Source of the DNA: Penicillium oxalicum
Lineage: Eukaryota; Ascomycota; Eurotiomycetes; Eurotiales; Aspergillaceae
Length of the DNA stretch: 64,000 bases
Assembly: GCF_001723175.1 (NCBI RefSeq)
Contig: NC_064651.1
Coordinates: 1,426,001 to 1,490,000, forward strand
Direction: 5' to 3'
Shown: piece by piece, positions 1-11,464 of the stretch
Position numbering within the stretch: position 1 is the stretch's first letter
Layout: every line of letters starts with the position of its first letter
Made by a program: the position numbers and the translations under genes
Notes under the pieces: generated by a model
The model's input: only the letters and a program-made list of their open reading frames with translations
The model's database searches: none
What the model was told of the DNA's origin: nothing

Positions 1-767
1 GTAAATTTCTCACATTTTTGCTTACAACCCTGATGCAGACCTCGGGATTGGCATACGTTCACATCATTGCAGATCCCCTTCATCCCGGCGGGCACGAGTC
101 GCGTAGCCGTATGTTCCGCGTATATACGCGATTCCAATTCAATAGGCCCTGCATCTACTGCCGCGCAGGAAGAGGGGAAGGACGTAAGCTCACTCATAAT
201 TGGAGGCTTCCGCCGAGACCCCATCCAGACATCTTAGCAAAGAAGAGAGCGAGAGATGGGAGCTTCTGCCTGGCGAAGGAATCACCCACAGAGATTCGAG
301 AGAGAGAAAAAAAAGATATCCCACCTGCCATTGGTATGCGGTGCTGAGAGTCTGGCGCGGTCGGACTGGGCTGGATTTCTGCATCTCGGACCTGCATGGA
401 TTATGCGGAACCCCTGCGATGCTGGACGTCTCCAAATCTCGCGAATTCCGCACTCCAGACTGTTACCGCAGTGCCTCGGTCCACCCCGCCTCCAGCGCAA
501 TGGAGATGACTTTCACTGCATAACTTTTTCGTTGGTCCACCGTCTCAGCTGGTTGGCCACGAAGAGTAAGTGCAGCCGACATGACCACAGAAGAACACCG
601 TCGATTCACCAGTCGCAGACCAGGCGGTGGATCCCAGCGAGCGGAGATTCCGCCATCGTTCGACAGCCTTCGTGATCGCCAGGCGGGGGTGGCAGTTAAG
701 CTTGTCGTGCTGCTGGTTGGGAGGCTCTTCCTTTAAAGGTACCATTTTCCCCTCACCTGACTGCAAT
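1..767. other. Upstream region of the aldehyde dehydrogenase gene; no gene seen
   Basis: Several short ORFs overlap here in different frames, but none resembles a known protein or shows consistent codon use. It is probably promoter and 5' leader of the dehydrogenase gene that follows. The window may also cut a gene to the left that cannot be recognised. Confidence 0.5.
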
Positions 768-2558
768 ATGTTGGTGTCTCTCAAATCCCCCTCATCACGC
801 TACTTTCAATCTTCCTTTCAATCGGTCTTTCGTGTCTTGCGGAATCCATCATCCCCGCCGTCGCGCCATTTCCATTGCTCCGCCATCATGTCCGACCTTT
901 CCGTCCAACTGACGGCCCCGAACGGGCGCTCCTACACGCAGCCCACTGGTCTCTTCATCAATAACGAATTCGTAGCCTCCAAGGCCGGCGAGAAGATCGC
1001 ATCAATCAATCCCTCGTAGGTTTTGATCCAATCCTTGTCAAGTGAGCCTTGTCACGGCGACATGATTCGCATCTCACTCCCCGCGAGTTTTCTGACCCGT
1101 TGGACAGTGACGAGAGCGAGATCACCTCGGTACATGCTGCTGGTGAGGAGGATGTGAAGATTGCCGTGGCAGCGGCCCGCAAGGCCTTGAAAGATCCGTC
1201 GTGGAAGCAACTACCAGCCACTGACCGTGGTCGGTTGATGTTGAAGCTCGCCGACTTGATTGAGCAGCACAAGGAGACTTTGGCTACCATCGAGACGTGG
1301 GATAACGGTAGGTCGAACGGTTTACTGCGTGGGGGCTGTCCCGAAATTTGATTCACTGACGTCCATTGCTCAAACAGGCAAGCCGTATCAGGTTTCGCTG
1401 AATGACGACCTCGGTGAAGTCACCAACACCCTGCGATATTACGCCGGCTGGGCCGACAAGGTCCACGGCCAGACTATTGGCACCTTTCCTCAAAAGTTCG
1501 CCTACACTTTGCGTCAGCCCATCGGTGTCGTTGGACAGATTATCCCATGGAATTTCCCTCTTGCGATGGCCGCCTGGAAACTCGGACCTGCCCTTGCGTG
1601 CGGCAACACGATCGTGATGAAGGCTGCTGAGCAAACGCCCCTCAGCATCCTGTATCTCGCCACATTGATTAAGGAGGCCGGATTCCCTCCCGGTGTGATC
1701 AACATCCTCAACGGTCACGGTCGTGTCGCCGGCGCCGCCCTGGTGCAGCACCCGGACGTGGACAAGGTTGCCTTTACGGGATCCACCGCGACTGGCCGTG
1801 AAATCATGAAGATGGCCGCCGGTACCTTGAAGAACATTACTCTCGAGACTGGTGGCAAGTCACCGCTTGTCGTTTTCGAGGACGCGGATCTCGAGCAGGC
1901 CGCCAAGTGGGCTCATATCGGTATCATGTACAACCAAGGCCAAGTCTGCACCTCTACCTCTCGCATCCTGGTGCATGACTCGATCTACGACAAGTTTGTT
2001 GAGCGCTTCAAGGAGGTCGTCAAGACGACCAGCAAGGTCGGCGACCCCTTCAAAGATGAGACCTTCCAGGGTCCGCAGGTCACCAAGGCTCAGTATGAGC
2101 GGGTGCTTTCTTACATTGAGTCTGGAAAGTCTGAGGGCGCCACTTTGGCCGCTGGTGGTGAGGCATACAAGAACGTCGGTGATGGCCGCGGCTTCTTCAT
2201 CACCCCCACAATCTTCACTAATGTCAAGGATCACATGCGCATCTACCGCGAGGAGGTCTTTGGTCCTTTTGTCGTGATTACCAGCTTCACCACCGAAGAC
2301 GAGGCTGTCACCCGGGCCAACGACACCACCTACGGTCTGGGTGCCGCCGTGTTCACTCGTGACATTGAGCGTGCTCACCGTGTTGCCGCAGATATCGAGG
2401 CCGGCATGGTCTGGATCAATAGCAGCAACGACAGTGACTTCCGGGTGCCGTTCGGCGGTGTTAAGCAGAGTGGAATTGGCCGCGAGCTTGGCGAGGCTGG
2501 CCTCGACGCGTACTCGCAGGTCAAGGCTGTCCATGTGAACATGGGAAGCCGTCTGTAA
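768..2558 (+). CDS. NAD(P)-dependent aldehyde dehydrogenase, possible mitochondrial and cytosolic forms
   Basis: Oxidises aldehydes to carboxylic acids with NAD(P)+. Exons are 768-1015 (or from 888), 1108-1307 and 1378-2558; the introns of 92 and 70 nt have GTAGGT donors. From the ATG at 888 the protein is 502 aa, normal for the family, beginning MSDLSV. An in-frame ATG at 768 adds 40 residues that are rich in Ser and Arg and lack Asp and Glu, like a mitochondrial presequence, giving 542 aa. In 888 numbering the family landmarks are the IIPWNFP cofactor motif (Asn168), Glu266 in LETGGKSP as general base, Cys300 in GQVCTSTSR as nucleophile, and EEVFGPF. LETGG instead of the usual LELGG and ETWDNG instead of the usual LDNG suggest a divergent subgroup rather than the main ethanol-inducible enzyme. 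The family call is secure; substrate and compartment are inferred. Confidence 0.93.
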
Positions 2559-5500
2559 GATCAATAGAAATGCCCTGTCATGTGCGCATGGATTATGTGT
2601 ATTTAGGGAAGCAATCCTCTGGGGCTTCTCTGTATTTATAAGAATACGACAGATTCTAATGTGAGGCTGGTCATCATTCAGGTAGCATTCAAATTACTTG
2701 CTCTCGGTTTTGAGTCCTTGCCAGTCATGTGGAGAAGTCTTGCGTAGAGACTGTTTGGTCCGTATTTACAAGAGGAGATGCCTGTATTTCTATATACCAT
2801 TGCGGTCTCAATTTCTATCTTATGCTTCTCACCATTTTCTTCGATGTGTTCTCATGTGTTCGACACACCTCCTGGAAGCTTAGCGTATAATAGATTGCAG
2901 AGACGGGAGATGTGTCTTGTGTTTCAACTCAAATCCTCCATGTATCCATTATATTACTTTCAATCTTACCCATTCTCCATCTTTTTCTGTCTCAATCCAC
3001 CTCCTTTTTACCCCTTTTTTTGGTTTGTTTCACTCCCGAAGCCGTCACCTACACCGACTCGTTTGGATTGTGCTGTTAAGCACCTACAGAAATAAATGTC
3101 CAGCATGGAAATAGTTGGTATATGGAACGTTACTAGCATCGTCAGATGGTTCTCTGCAAAATGCATCGCCGACCTTCTTAGCTCCACAGGGCAAACTTAT
3201 CAACGACTCGTTATTGTCTGGAAAGACTCCATTTGGACTGATAATTATCTATCCATGTAGATTCAACCCTTTTCCAACATCTCGTGCTCACTCAGCCTTG
3301 AATCTTGAGATCAGCCCGGATAACCGGGCAGCTTCACGCCACCGTAGAAATACCAAGGAATCGGCCCTTGAACGACCCTCCGACAAATAGAGACTCCCAG
3401 ATCAATCTACCACCATGTTCTGCGAGCAGCCCGACACACTGACCTGGTCCCTACATACACCAGTAAAGTTTGAATTCTTGCGTGCGTATATGTACATGCA
3501 TGCATGCAAGCCCAGTATATACTCCAATTTGAAGCCACAGGTAATCGATTACCTTCTCCGCAGCGCAGCGTGAACCCGGAAAGTATGTTTCTCACTTCGT
3601 TCGCATCACCAGCCTCGATCGATGCATTGGGTAAGATGGCTGCATGTAGGGAGCCGTTCATCGGACCAAGTTAGGCAAGAAATATAGTCTACGGCTATGA
3701 TAGGATGATCTCTCATTGCGTCTAGAGGCAAATCATGACGTTTCCCACAGTCGTCTTGCTGGGATGACGTGTCAAGAGCCAGGCTTAGGTTAGGTAGCCT
3801 TGAGATGGAGTGCCCGGAGATGACCCTCATGTGTCAGTGCAACGAAATTGACCTTTACATAGATCTGTCGTGAGCTTGATTTGTGAATTCCCACTATTTC
3901 CAACCTTTTACAGACAAGCTGTTTTGGGGAGTGAGTTGACTCGGAACAATCGGAGTTTTCCCTCCCCCGGTTGATCGATTTCAGATAATTTATTTTGTCT
4001 TTTGACGAAATATACCGTCGACAAGCTCCGTGTTGGCTGATGTGTCAGTTTGTGGTCTTCAAATCGAATGGCTTTTGATGGCTGTGGCAGATCAGGCACC
4101 ATTATTACCTGCACTTTGCGTACAACACTAGCTATTAGTTTGGGAGCTGACTGCGTTTTTGCTTAACTTCGAGGCATGTGATTCAATGGCTTGACGTGAA
4201 GATGTATCTTTTGGACTAACAATATTAAAACCATAATATTTCATTCATAGAATTACTAACGAATAGTAAAATTTCTCGCAAAAAGAAAACTCTACTAGTC
4301 TGACCAATTTTGAGGAATCAGACTCGTCAAGGCTAGTCTCTTCGCTGGCAACCTTAACCCAGAGAACCAGCAAACATGGGCGTAATTACTGCACGTCGAG
4401 CACTACCTCACTACGATCAAACTGCGTGGCGCTGTCCAATGATCGTCATCTTGACCTGGCCAAGCACAGGGATAAACACTTGATTCAAGAGACTTGGGCC
4501 GATCGTTTTGACTTTCCGACCCCAGTCTTTCATGACGATTGGACTTGAAGTTGATTCCAGTTTTCAAGTTTACCACATTTGAAGGGTATGGATGTTTCTT
4601 TCGACCTTTGATCATCGAATCCGTGTTGTTTGATGTTTATTTTCCTGAGTCTTTTTTCCATCATGTCGTGGTTCTGCCACATGTGTCTGGTAGAACCCAA
4701 GCGTCTGAAAAACATGCTTACCAACTCATGTTTGATGTCATCCGAAACAATGGAGTTCCTCCACGTCTACCTGGTTAGGCATGAACATTACAAAGGTGCT
4801 CCTCGCGGGGATTAGTCTGGACATCACCTTTGAGGGGTAAGATATCGGGATTTTAGCGCCGGGCTCAGCACCAGCGTGGGACTGACATGCATCTCTTGCA
4901 GATTGCATGCAGACGCGGTCATGTGGGCGCTTAGACGAGCCTGGTAACATACTGGACCCTTGTTGCCTATCTTGTGGTAGTGGTAGGTGTGGCTCGGTAC
5001 AACCACCACTTTGTAGGGACCTGAAATGTGATGGAAGGTAGATTCAGCACCGTCGGATCTGGTCAAGAGGACAATAATATGTACGGGATCAGAAAATCCC
5101 CGCAAACGAAATTGATCATATCGATAAACAATATGATATGACTCTTCGATGCAGAAAACGCGTCCTGCGATCGAGCAACTATAGGCAGGTTGGTGTATAG
5201 TTGGCGAACATCCCACTCTTCCATAGGGACTGGGGTGTACGAATCAGTACCTTGACTATTTCTGTAGAACATTTTGTCAAGCGCGTGGTACGAAACAAGG
5301 AGCTACTAGATGCCTGAGGATACAACTCATGTGATAGCGGTTCAAGAATCTGTCTTGTCAAGACCTGGCCACGGTACATCCATTTAATTTGTTCAGGTAC
5401 TAGTATTCTTTTTGACAGGGCAAATGAGGCTCAGTCTCCGTACAGAAAGAACGAGATTCACGTCAAGTTGTTCCAGAATTGCCCCCATCCCTGCAGGTTG

Positions 5501-6789
5501 CAGGTAGCGTGGCTAACGACTAGGTGCAATAAATGCCGTGTAGATTAGTACCTACATGCTTTACCACAATCCACCTATGCGGGTCAATGTCAGATGTGCA
5601 GGTCGCTCAAGCCTAGGTAGCCAAAGTCATTTTACTCCAACTCCTCAATACGGGTTAATTCATCTTTGTAATAGTATTTAATTGGAATCTTGGGTCTTCT
5701 CTATGGGTCCAGTGTTGTCATGTTGGTCGCAGAGTCAGTCCGGCTACTTTACTTGAATGGGAAATCAATGTGATTGATGCCGGTTGAGAATCTCAGTGGC
5801 CTTGGGAAGCATACTGCGACCCAACTCATTCCATATACTGAGATCAACTCCTTCTCATGTTAAATCCATGAGGGTCCTTCAGTTTGGAAAAGAGTCCGCG
5901 TTCGTGGTTTTCGAACCTATGTGTTCGCCTTTTCCATCCAACCAGACAGAAGGATTGAGATCCGAGGAGCCTCTTCTGATCGGAGAACATTATTTCCATG
6001 ATATCCCTTAGACCTCGACATCGATATGTCTGACGTCTTGTACGAGGTCTGCATGCTCGGCGATATGGGATTGGCCAACTCGCCTTTCGGCCTTTACCAA
6101 AGAGAGAGCGAGAGAGAAGAAAGGTAGAAGAAAAGCACATGACCGCGGTTACTCAACGGTCAGTCCGGCCGACAGGCTCGTCGTACTGGACGTGGTCACT
6201 CTCCCGCTCACCTTCCCCTCTCAACTCGACGATCTCCCAGGCAAAAAGGTGGTCTCGTCTCACTCTGCGGTGTCGACCAGTCCACCACTCTTCTACTCCG
6301 CGACTAACCCCCATCTGCTCTAGTTCTCACGATGGATCCTCACATTTCAATCTTTCCTTTCTATCCCCATTCCCCGGAGAGAGACGAAGGCGGCGCCACG
6401 ACTGGAGTTGGGGGCACCACTTGGCCTCTCCCCCACCTTAGCCGGTGGACTTTGGACTCCAGTGATCCACTGCTTATGTCCTGCGCTGGACCCCCACGCC
6501 TCTTTAAGAAGAGATGCCAGATTCTCTCGGTTCTCATTTCTCCATCACTGCAAAAGAGCGGTGGCCAGCGCATTATCCTTCACCCTTTCCACTCGGAGTC
6601 TCCTAGACCTGTCCGTGCTCTCTCCGTCCACAGCCCCTCCCTGTTGTGAACACAGTCTCTCGTTTTGGCTCTTTTTCTTTTCCCCGCTCGTTCTTCCGGC
6701 CTCGACACGTATGCTCTGTTGGACACCTTTGCTCTAGACCCTTCTAGTCTGCTCTCAATTTCCAGCCAAACGGCCCAACAGTGATCGAC
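2559..6789. other. Gene-poor intergenic stretch
   Basis: About 4.2 kb without a recognisable gene. The first few hundred bases are AT-rich and probably hold the dehydrogenase 3' UTR. Several ORFs of 60-130 codons exist (for example 4824-5216 on the minus strand and 5784-6011 on the plus strand), but none looks like a known family or shows a plausible splice structure. The last 650 bases are C/T-rich, with CTCTC and TTTCC tracts, as expected for promoter and 5' leader of the next gene. Confidence 0.45.
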
Positions 6790-8592
6790 ATGTCACAAAT
6801 GACCAGATGGACGGTCAATGAGGTCAGTCGGTGATTTGCGTGAAATGTTATCCGTCCTACAGCCTGTTGGGAGCATGCTCTGGTTTCGTTTCATTCCGGT
6901 TCCAATGTGTCACTGTTGTGTGACTGTTGGACCTGATTTGCTGCCAATTTGGATTTGCTGCTGCAGCCTCACGGTCGATGCATGCGCGACTCCATGGTGG
7001 ACAACCGTCTCATATTTTGTGAGCCAGAGTCCCAACTCCCGACAGCGTGGGCCGTTCGGGCATCGTTGCGCGCGGTCGGGAATCGACTGCAGGTTCCACC
7101 CATGGATTGGGGGGGGGGGGGGGCCTGACATGGGAGAGCAATCGCGATCCCTAGAATATCGGCCACCTCCAGTTGACGTCGCTGATCGAGGATGAAATGA
7201 AATCAAATTCCACGTCTCGCCCAGACGCAGGTGTGCTGATTGAATCTCATACTTTGTTTGTTTTATTTTTTTTTCTGAGCTTTTTTCTGGTTGACCACTG
7301 TGCTGTGAACACATGCAAAAAGACCGGTCGTGCTAACGATTCCGTCTTAGCCGTATCTTGACATAGCGGGAACCCTACTCGAAAACCCCATTCACGACGT
7401 TGTCAAGAATGAGTTCCGATTCGTGGATATCTGGGATCACAAACTTTACTCGGTCGATTTGGCCCGAGGTCCAGAGTCGTTGAAAGTGATTGACACAGAC
7501 GCCTCCGTTGGGTAGGTTTCACGTTCTCGACCTCGCTCCGCGGATCGGCCGAGTGTTGTATCCTGGTCGATGGATGAATCTAGTGTGGTATCGTGATTTT
7601 GTCTTGTCCCGCTAACATTGGAGCGACAGTGTGACTGCCAACATTGCTGGTGCAAAGGATGAAGTGATCGCCGGGGCCCAACATGGCTTTGCGCGGTTAA
7701 ATCAAACCACTGGAAAGTTGACATATGTTGCCCAGCCCTGGGGAAACGATGAAGCTAAATTGAAAGTGTAAGTCACTCTAAGGTGTTAGGTTGGCGATAG
7801 ACGCTCTTCAATAAATGGGCGCTTTGAAACTGGGGGCGAAAAAAAATCCCGAGAGATTAGGTCCCGCTTGACCAATTTCACCCGCCAGCTGAGCTAGCAC
7901 ATGGGGAGACCTGTGTTCTAGATATTGGAGAGATGGCGTCACCATCGTCGCGGAATTATAAACGTTGCTTGGTTGCTAATGACCTTGGGCGTTTGCAAAA
8001 CAGCATGCGCTTCAACGACGGCAACGTCGACAGCCACGGCCGTCTATGGGCGGGAAGTATGAATGATCCCAAGGTCAAGTCTCCACAGCCCGAGGGGACC
8101 CTTTACCGACTGGATCCAGACCTGAGTGTGCACGAAATGCTCTCGCCGGTGACGATCCCCAATGGACTCGGCTGGAACGCCGCCGATGACACGATGTATT
8201 TCACCGATTCGCCCACGTCCAAGATCTTCGCCTTTGACTTTGATGCGGCCACCGGCACGATCAGCAACCGCCGCGTCTTCTTCGATGTGGGAGACTCTCT
8301 GGAGCCGGATGGATTCGCCATCGATGCCGAGGGGTGTCTCTGGAGCGCGATCTACGGCGGCGGTAAAGTGTTGCGGATCTCCCCCGAAGGCCAGATCATC
8401 GGCCAGATTGATCTACCCACGCGGAACCCAACCTGTCCGGTGTTTGTAGGCACAGAGCTGTTTATCACTTCTGCCAAGGATGACCGTGATGATGAAAAGT
8501 TCCCCGATTCTGTCCGATATGGCGGACGTGTGTTTAAGATCGATGTGGGGGTTCAGGGTCAGGCGAAGAATGAATTTCGGCTTGCGCAGTGA
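6790..8592 (+). CDS. SMP-30/gluconolactonase/regucalcin-family protein
   Basis: A six-bladed beta-propeller, probably a metal-dependent lactonase or a related sugar-lactone hydrolase. Proposed exons are 6790-6822, 7351-7511, 7630-7767 and 8004-8592, giving 306 aa, the usual family length. Exon 1 supplies only 11 residues ending TVNE, which join PYLDIAG to make the family N-terminus. Likely metal ligands are Glu22 (LENP, where relatives have GEGP), Asn164 (IPNGLGW) and Asp213 (EPDGFAID); Asn115 in MRFNDG is the usual substrate-side residue. Intron 1 is 528 nt, long for this genome, and carries a 15-G run; it nevertheless has a GTCAGT donor, a CTAAC branch site at 7333-7337 and a TAG acceptor. 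Intron 3 (236 nt) is also long. The family is certain; the substrate is unknown, and exon 1 is the least certain part. Confidence 0.85.
7109..7123 (+). repeat. Run of 15 G
   Basis: Uninterrupted guanine run inside intron 1 of the SMP-30-family gene. Such runs are prone to length error in sequencing and could form G-rich structures. Confidence 0.95.
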
Positions 8593-9902
8593 GCATGTAG
8601 AATCTCGGTGATTCTTTGGAGGTTTTTTTTTCTTTTTCCCTGGGGAAATCCCCCCACCAAAAAACAGACCGAAGAATTCTTGCAGAGACAGCGACTCGAG
8701 TGTGAAAAGTGGATCGTGAAAAATGAATTTATGATACACATTGTCTCTATCGACGATTGTTCAGTGTTCCAAGGGTCTCCTGACGTGACTCTTGACCCTT
8801 CAAGATCGACCGTGCATATGACTGTATACCCACAGCAGTAGAGTTAGAATGCTCGTCACAAAATCACGAGGGAACACGAAGATGTTGGAGCTCGAGGGGT
8901 ACCAATTCAGTGATCATCATGGTAGTCAATTGATCTAACACGAACAAGTCCATACCCTCGCCCGTTGAGCGCAGTGCTCCATCTCCATTGGGATACAAGT
9001 CTCCGGACCGGCGACCTGATTCCCCATTCGCGACTATCAACCCTTTGGCGTGGGGAATAATTACTTGCAGGAGACACCTACAGTCCGGACCAGCCGCGGC
9101 ATCCTCGTCGATCATCCACAACGGTTTCGACTGATCAGAAAACCCAACATGACGGACCGGCTCGTGTCCGCTTCCTGGATACCATCATTTTTCAGCGTGG
9201 GTGCTGATTTGTTTTCTTTTTTGTCCCCCTTCTCCTTTCCCGCCCACCTCAATTTTAAGGGGAAAGAAAAAAAACTCAAATCTGTGAAATGATGCCAAGC
9301 ACATTGAGATTGTCTGGGAGATCTTGCAAGGGTAGCACCATTACAGGTGATTGAATGATCGATTTGAATCTCAAATCCAAAAAAAAGGCTACGAATACAT
9401 CAACATGAACTTTTGCTTGGACTCGATCAAAGACGGGAGATAGGTCAAAATCCGATACCCTTACCACCTACATATGGAGACAATATTAATGTTAAACAAA
9501 ATCCCAATTTCAATCATCCTCCATCCCGTCCCGATGCATAATATCCCAGTCCTCGCAAATTGGGCGCCAATGCCGTCATTTCAGAGTCCTTGACGCTTCA
9601 TCCGTGAGTTGCAGCAATGACCATCACCACCACAAGCCCCCCCTTAACCCCCTTGAACAATCGCGGTCGGATGGGGACGGGACGGGACCAAAGACAGACC
9701 TGCAGCAAGATGCACATACATCCATGGAAGTGTATGAGCCCCCCTCCCCCTCCCCACTCCCCACCCCTAGTCCTAGTCCTAGTGTCAAGTCAGAAATGCT
9801 AAACGTGCTTTGCAGGCGAGACAGTCCCGTTCGCAATGATCGTGGCTGATCGCCTGCAATAAGGCGGTCTGTGCCAGGTGCAGCACAGCAGGTCGGTGGA
9901 GG

Positions 9903-9919
9903 CACACACACACACGCAC
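9903..9919 (+). repeat. Short (CA)n repeat
   Basis: CA dinucleotide array with one interruption, in the gene-poor region. A GT array follows about 100 bases downstream, so the two could pair in single-stranded form. Confidence 0.85.
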
Positions 9920-10021
9920 ACGCCAACTGGAGACCGACTAGAGGGAAGGATGTGGATGTGGGTGAGGCGGGCTGGCACACTTGCAGATTTTCAAGGGTGT
10001 AACCGGGGGTCGGGATTCAGG

Positions 10022-10040
10022 GTGTGTGTGTGTGTGTGTA
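10022..10040 (+). repeat. Short (GT)n repeat
   Basis: GT dinucleotide array, complementary to the CA array about 100 bases upstream. Confidence 0.85.
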
Positions 10041-10192
10041 AAAGGATGTTCCTTGTCGTTTTATATAGATGCGGGCAACATGAAAGAAGCTGGCTGGGCA
10101 AAGGAGGTTGAGAGTTAGACTTGCTATGGAAGCTTTCAAGTTGGTTTATAGGGGCGGTGAGGTAGTTTTGGTGTTGAAAGGTTCGACAATTT

Positions 10193-10203
10193 GGGGGGGG
10201 GGG
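10193..10203 (+). repeat. Run of 11 G
   Basis: Guanine homopolymer, followed within a few bases by two more short G runs (5 and 4 G), in non-coding sequence. Confidence 0.9.
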
Positions 10204-11444
10204 TTTGGGGGAAATTTTGGGGTTTATTTTTGTTTGCTATTCAGTTTTTACTTTGCTCATTTTTCGTTTTCATCGAGGACAGAGAGACATGACAAGTAGA
10301 CTGACACTGATTCTACGTCCGCGAGAGAGGAAGAGAAAGAAAAGAAGCACATCCAATATTAATCAAGTCCAAGTACCCTACTCACAGTACCGCAAGTCTG
10401 TACCGGAAAAGCTCCCAGTCAAAAGATAAGCTCGATGGCGGATGGTAGTCGTAGTGTGTCTCGTCTCACCTAAGAAATCAGTTCGCCCATGTCATGCTTT
10501 GGAGCGGGACAACTCATACCTACTTTCCAGCCAAAGGCCAAGGATGAAGACGGAGGATGAAAAAAAAAAATGGCACCAGGTCATGCGACCCGACTCGTCT
10601 CGATTTCAATCTGGGCAAAAAATGAGGCGGAACATCCGAGACTGACTGCATGTTTCGCCCATGCTGCTAGCTTGATGGATGCACTATTGGACGTTGGGCC
10701 TCCATAGGGACTAGTATAGAGGCGATGGAGATGTACTTCTGCAGACTGCCCAGCCCCCCTAACCGGGAGCGGAAGCTGGTCATGTCAGATGTCAGATGTC
10801 AGAGATGAACCGACAGACTACAGTCGCTTAGGAGTAGTAATCTATCGCTACTTTCCATGTACAGCTAGAAGAGATTTAGATTCTCTGACCGTAGCCCTGG
10901 ATGTGCCATGCATCTAATTTGACGGGAGACTTGAGGAAAGAGGGCTTGTACACGCATACGCAGGAGCAAGAACCTTGCTGCGCGAATCTGAATGTCTATT
11001 CTTTGGTTTTTTGGTTTTCGATTTTCGTTTTTTTCATGGAATAGATAATTGAGAACAGATGATAGATAATAACTGCCGCTATCGGTCATGACTCGCAGCA
11101 TCTCTCATCCGCCGTCCGGAAAAAGTCTCCGTAATTAAAGGACACGGGAGGGCGTGTCCCAAGGATCCAAGAGTCGCGCAGCAATAGATCAATTGGGTAC
11201 AAGATCATCTCTCACTCGGGCCACGCTCAAGACCACTACACAGTTTGTCATTTCATTGTGTGTCATGTATTGAGTACATCTGTGGGAGGACTCCAAACTT
11301 GCTTTTCCTCTCGAACCATCGCCGGCGCTTACTGCGGAGTTGATTTAATAGATTGTGGATATCGGTCTACGAACGCTGACTGAAAATTGGCCCCCAAGGA
11401 GTGGAGGAGGAGCCCCGAGAGATAGACGGAAGAACATGGAAGAA

Positions 11445-11464
11445 GAGAGAGAGAGAGAGAGAGA
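11445..11464 (+). repeat. Short (GA)n repeat
   Basis: GA dinucleotide array of about ten units in non-coding DNA. Confidence 0.85.

Noticed and set aside
1860..2564. 234-codon minus-strand ORF over the aldehyde dehydrogenase
   Set aside because: Shadow of the conserved dehydrogenase exon 3; the protein resembles nothing known.
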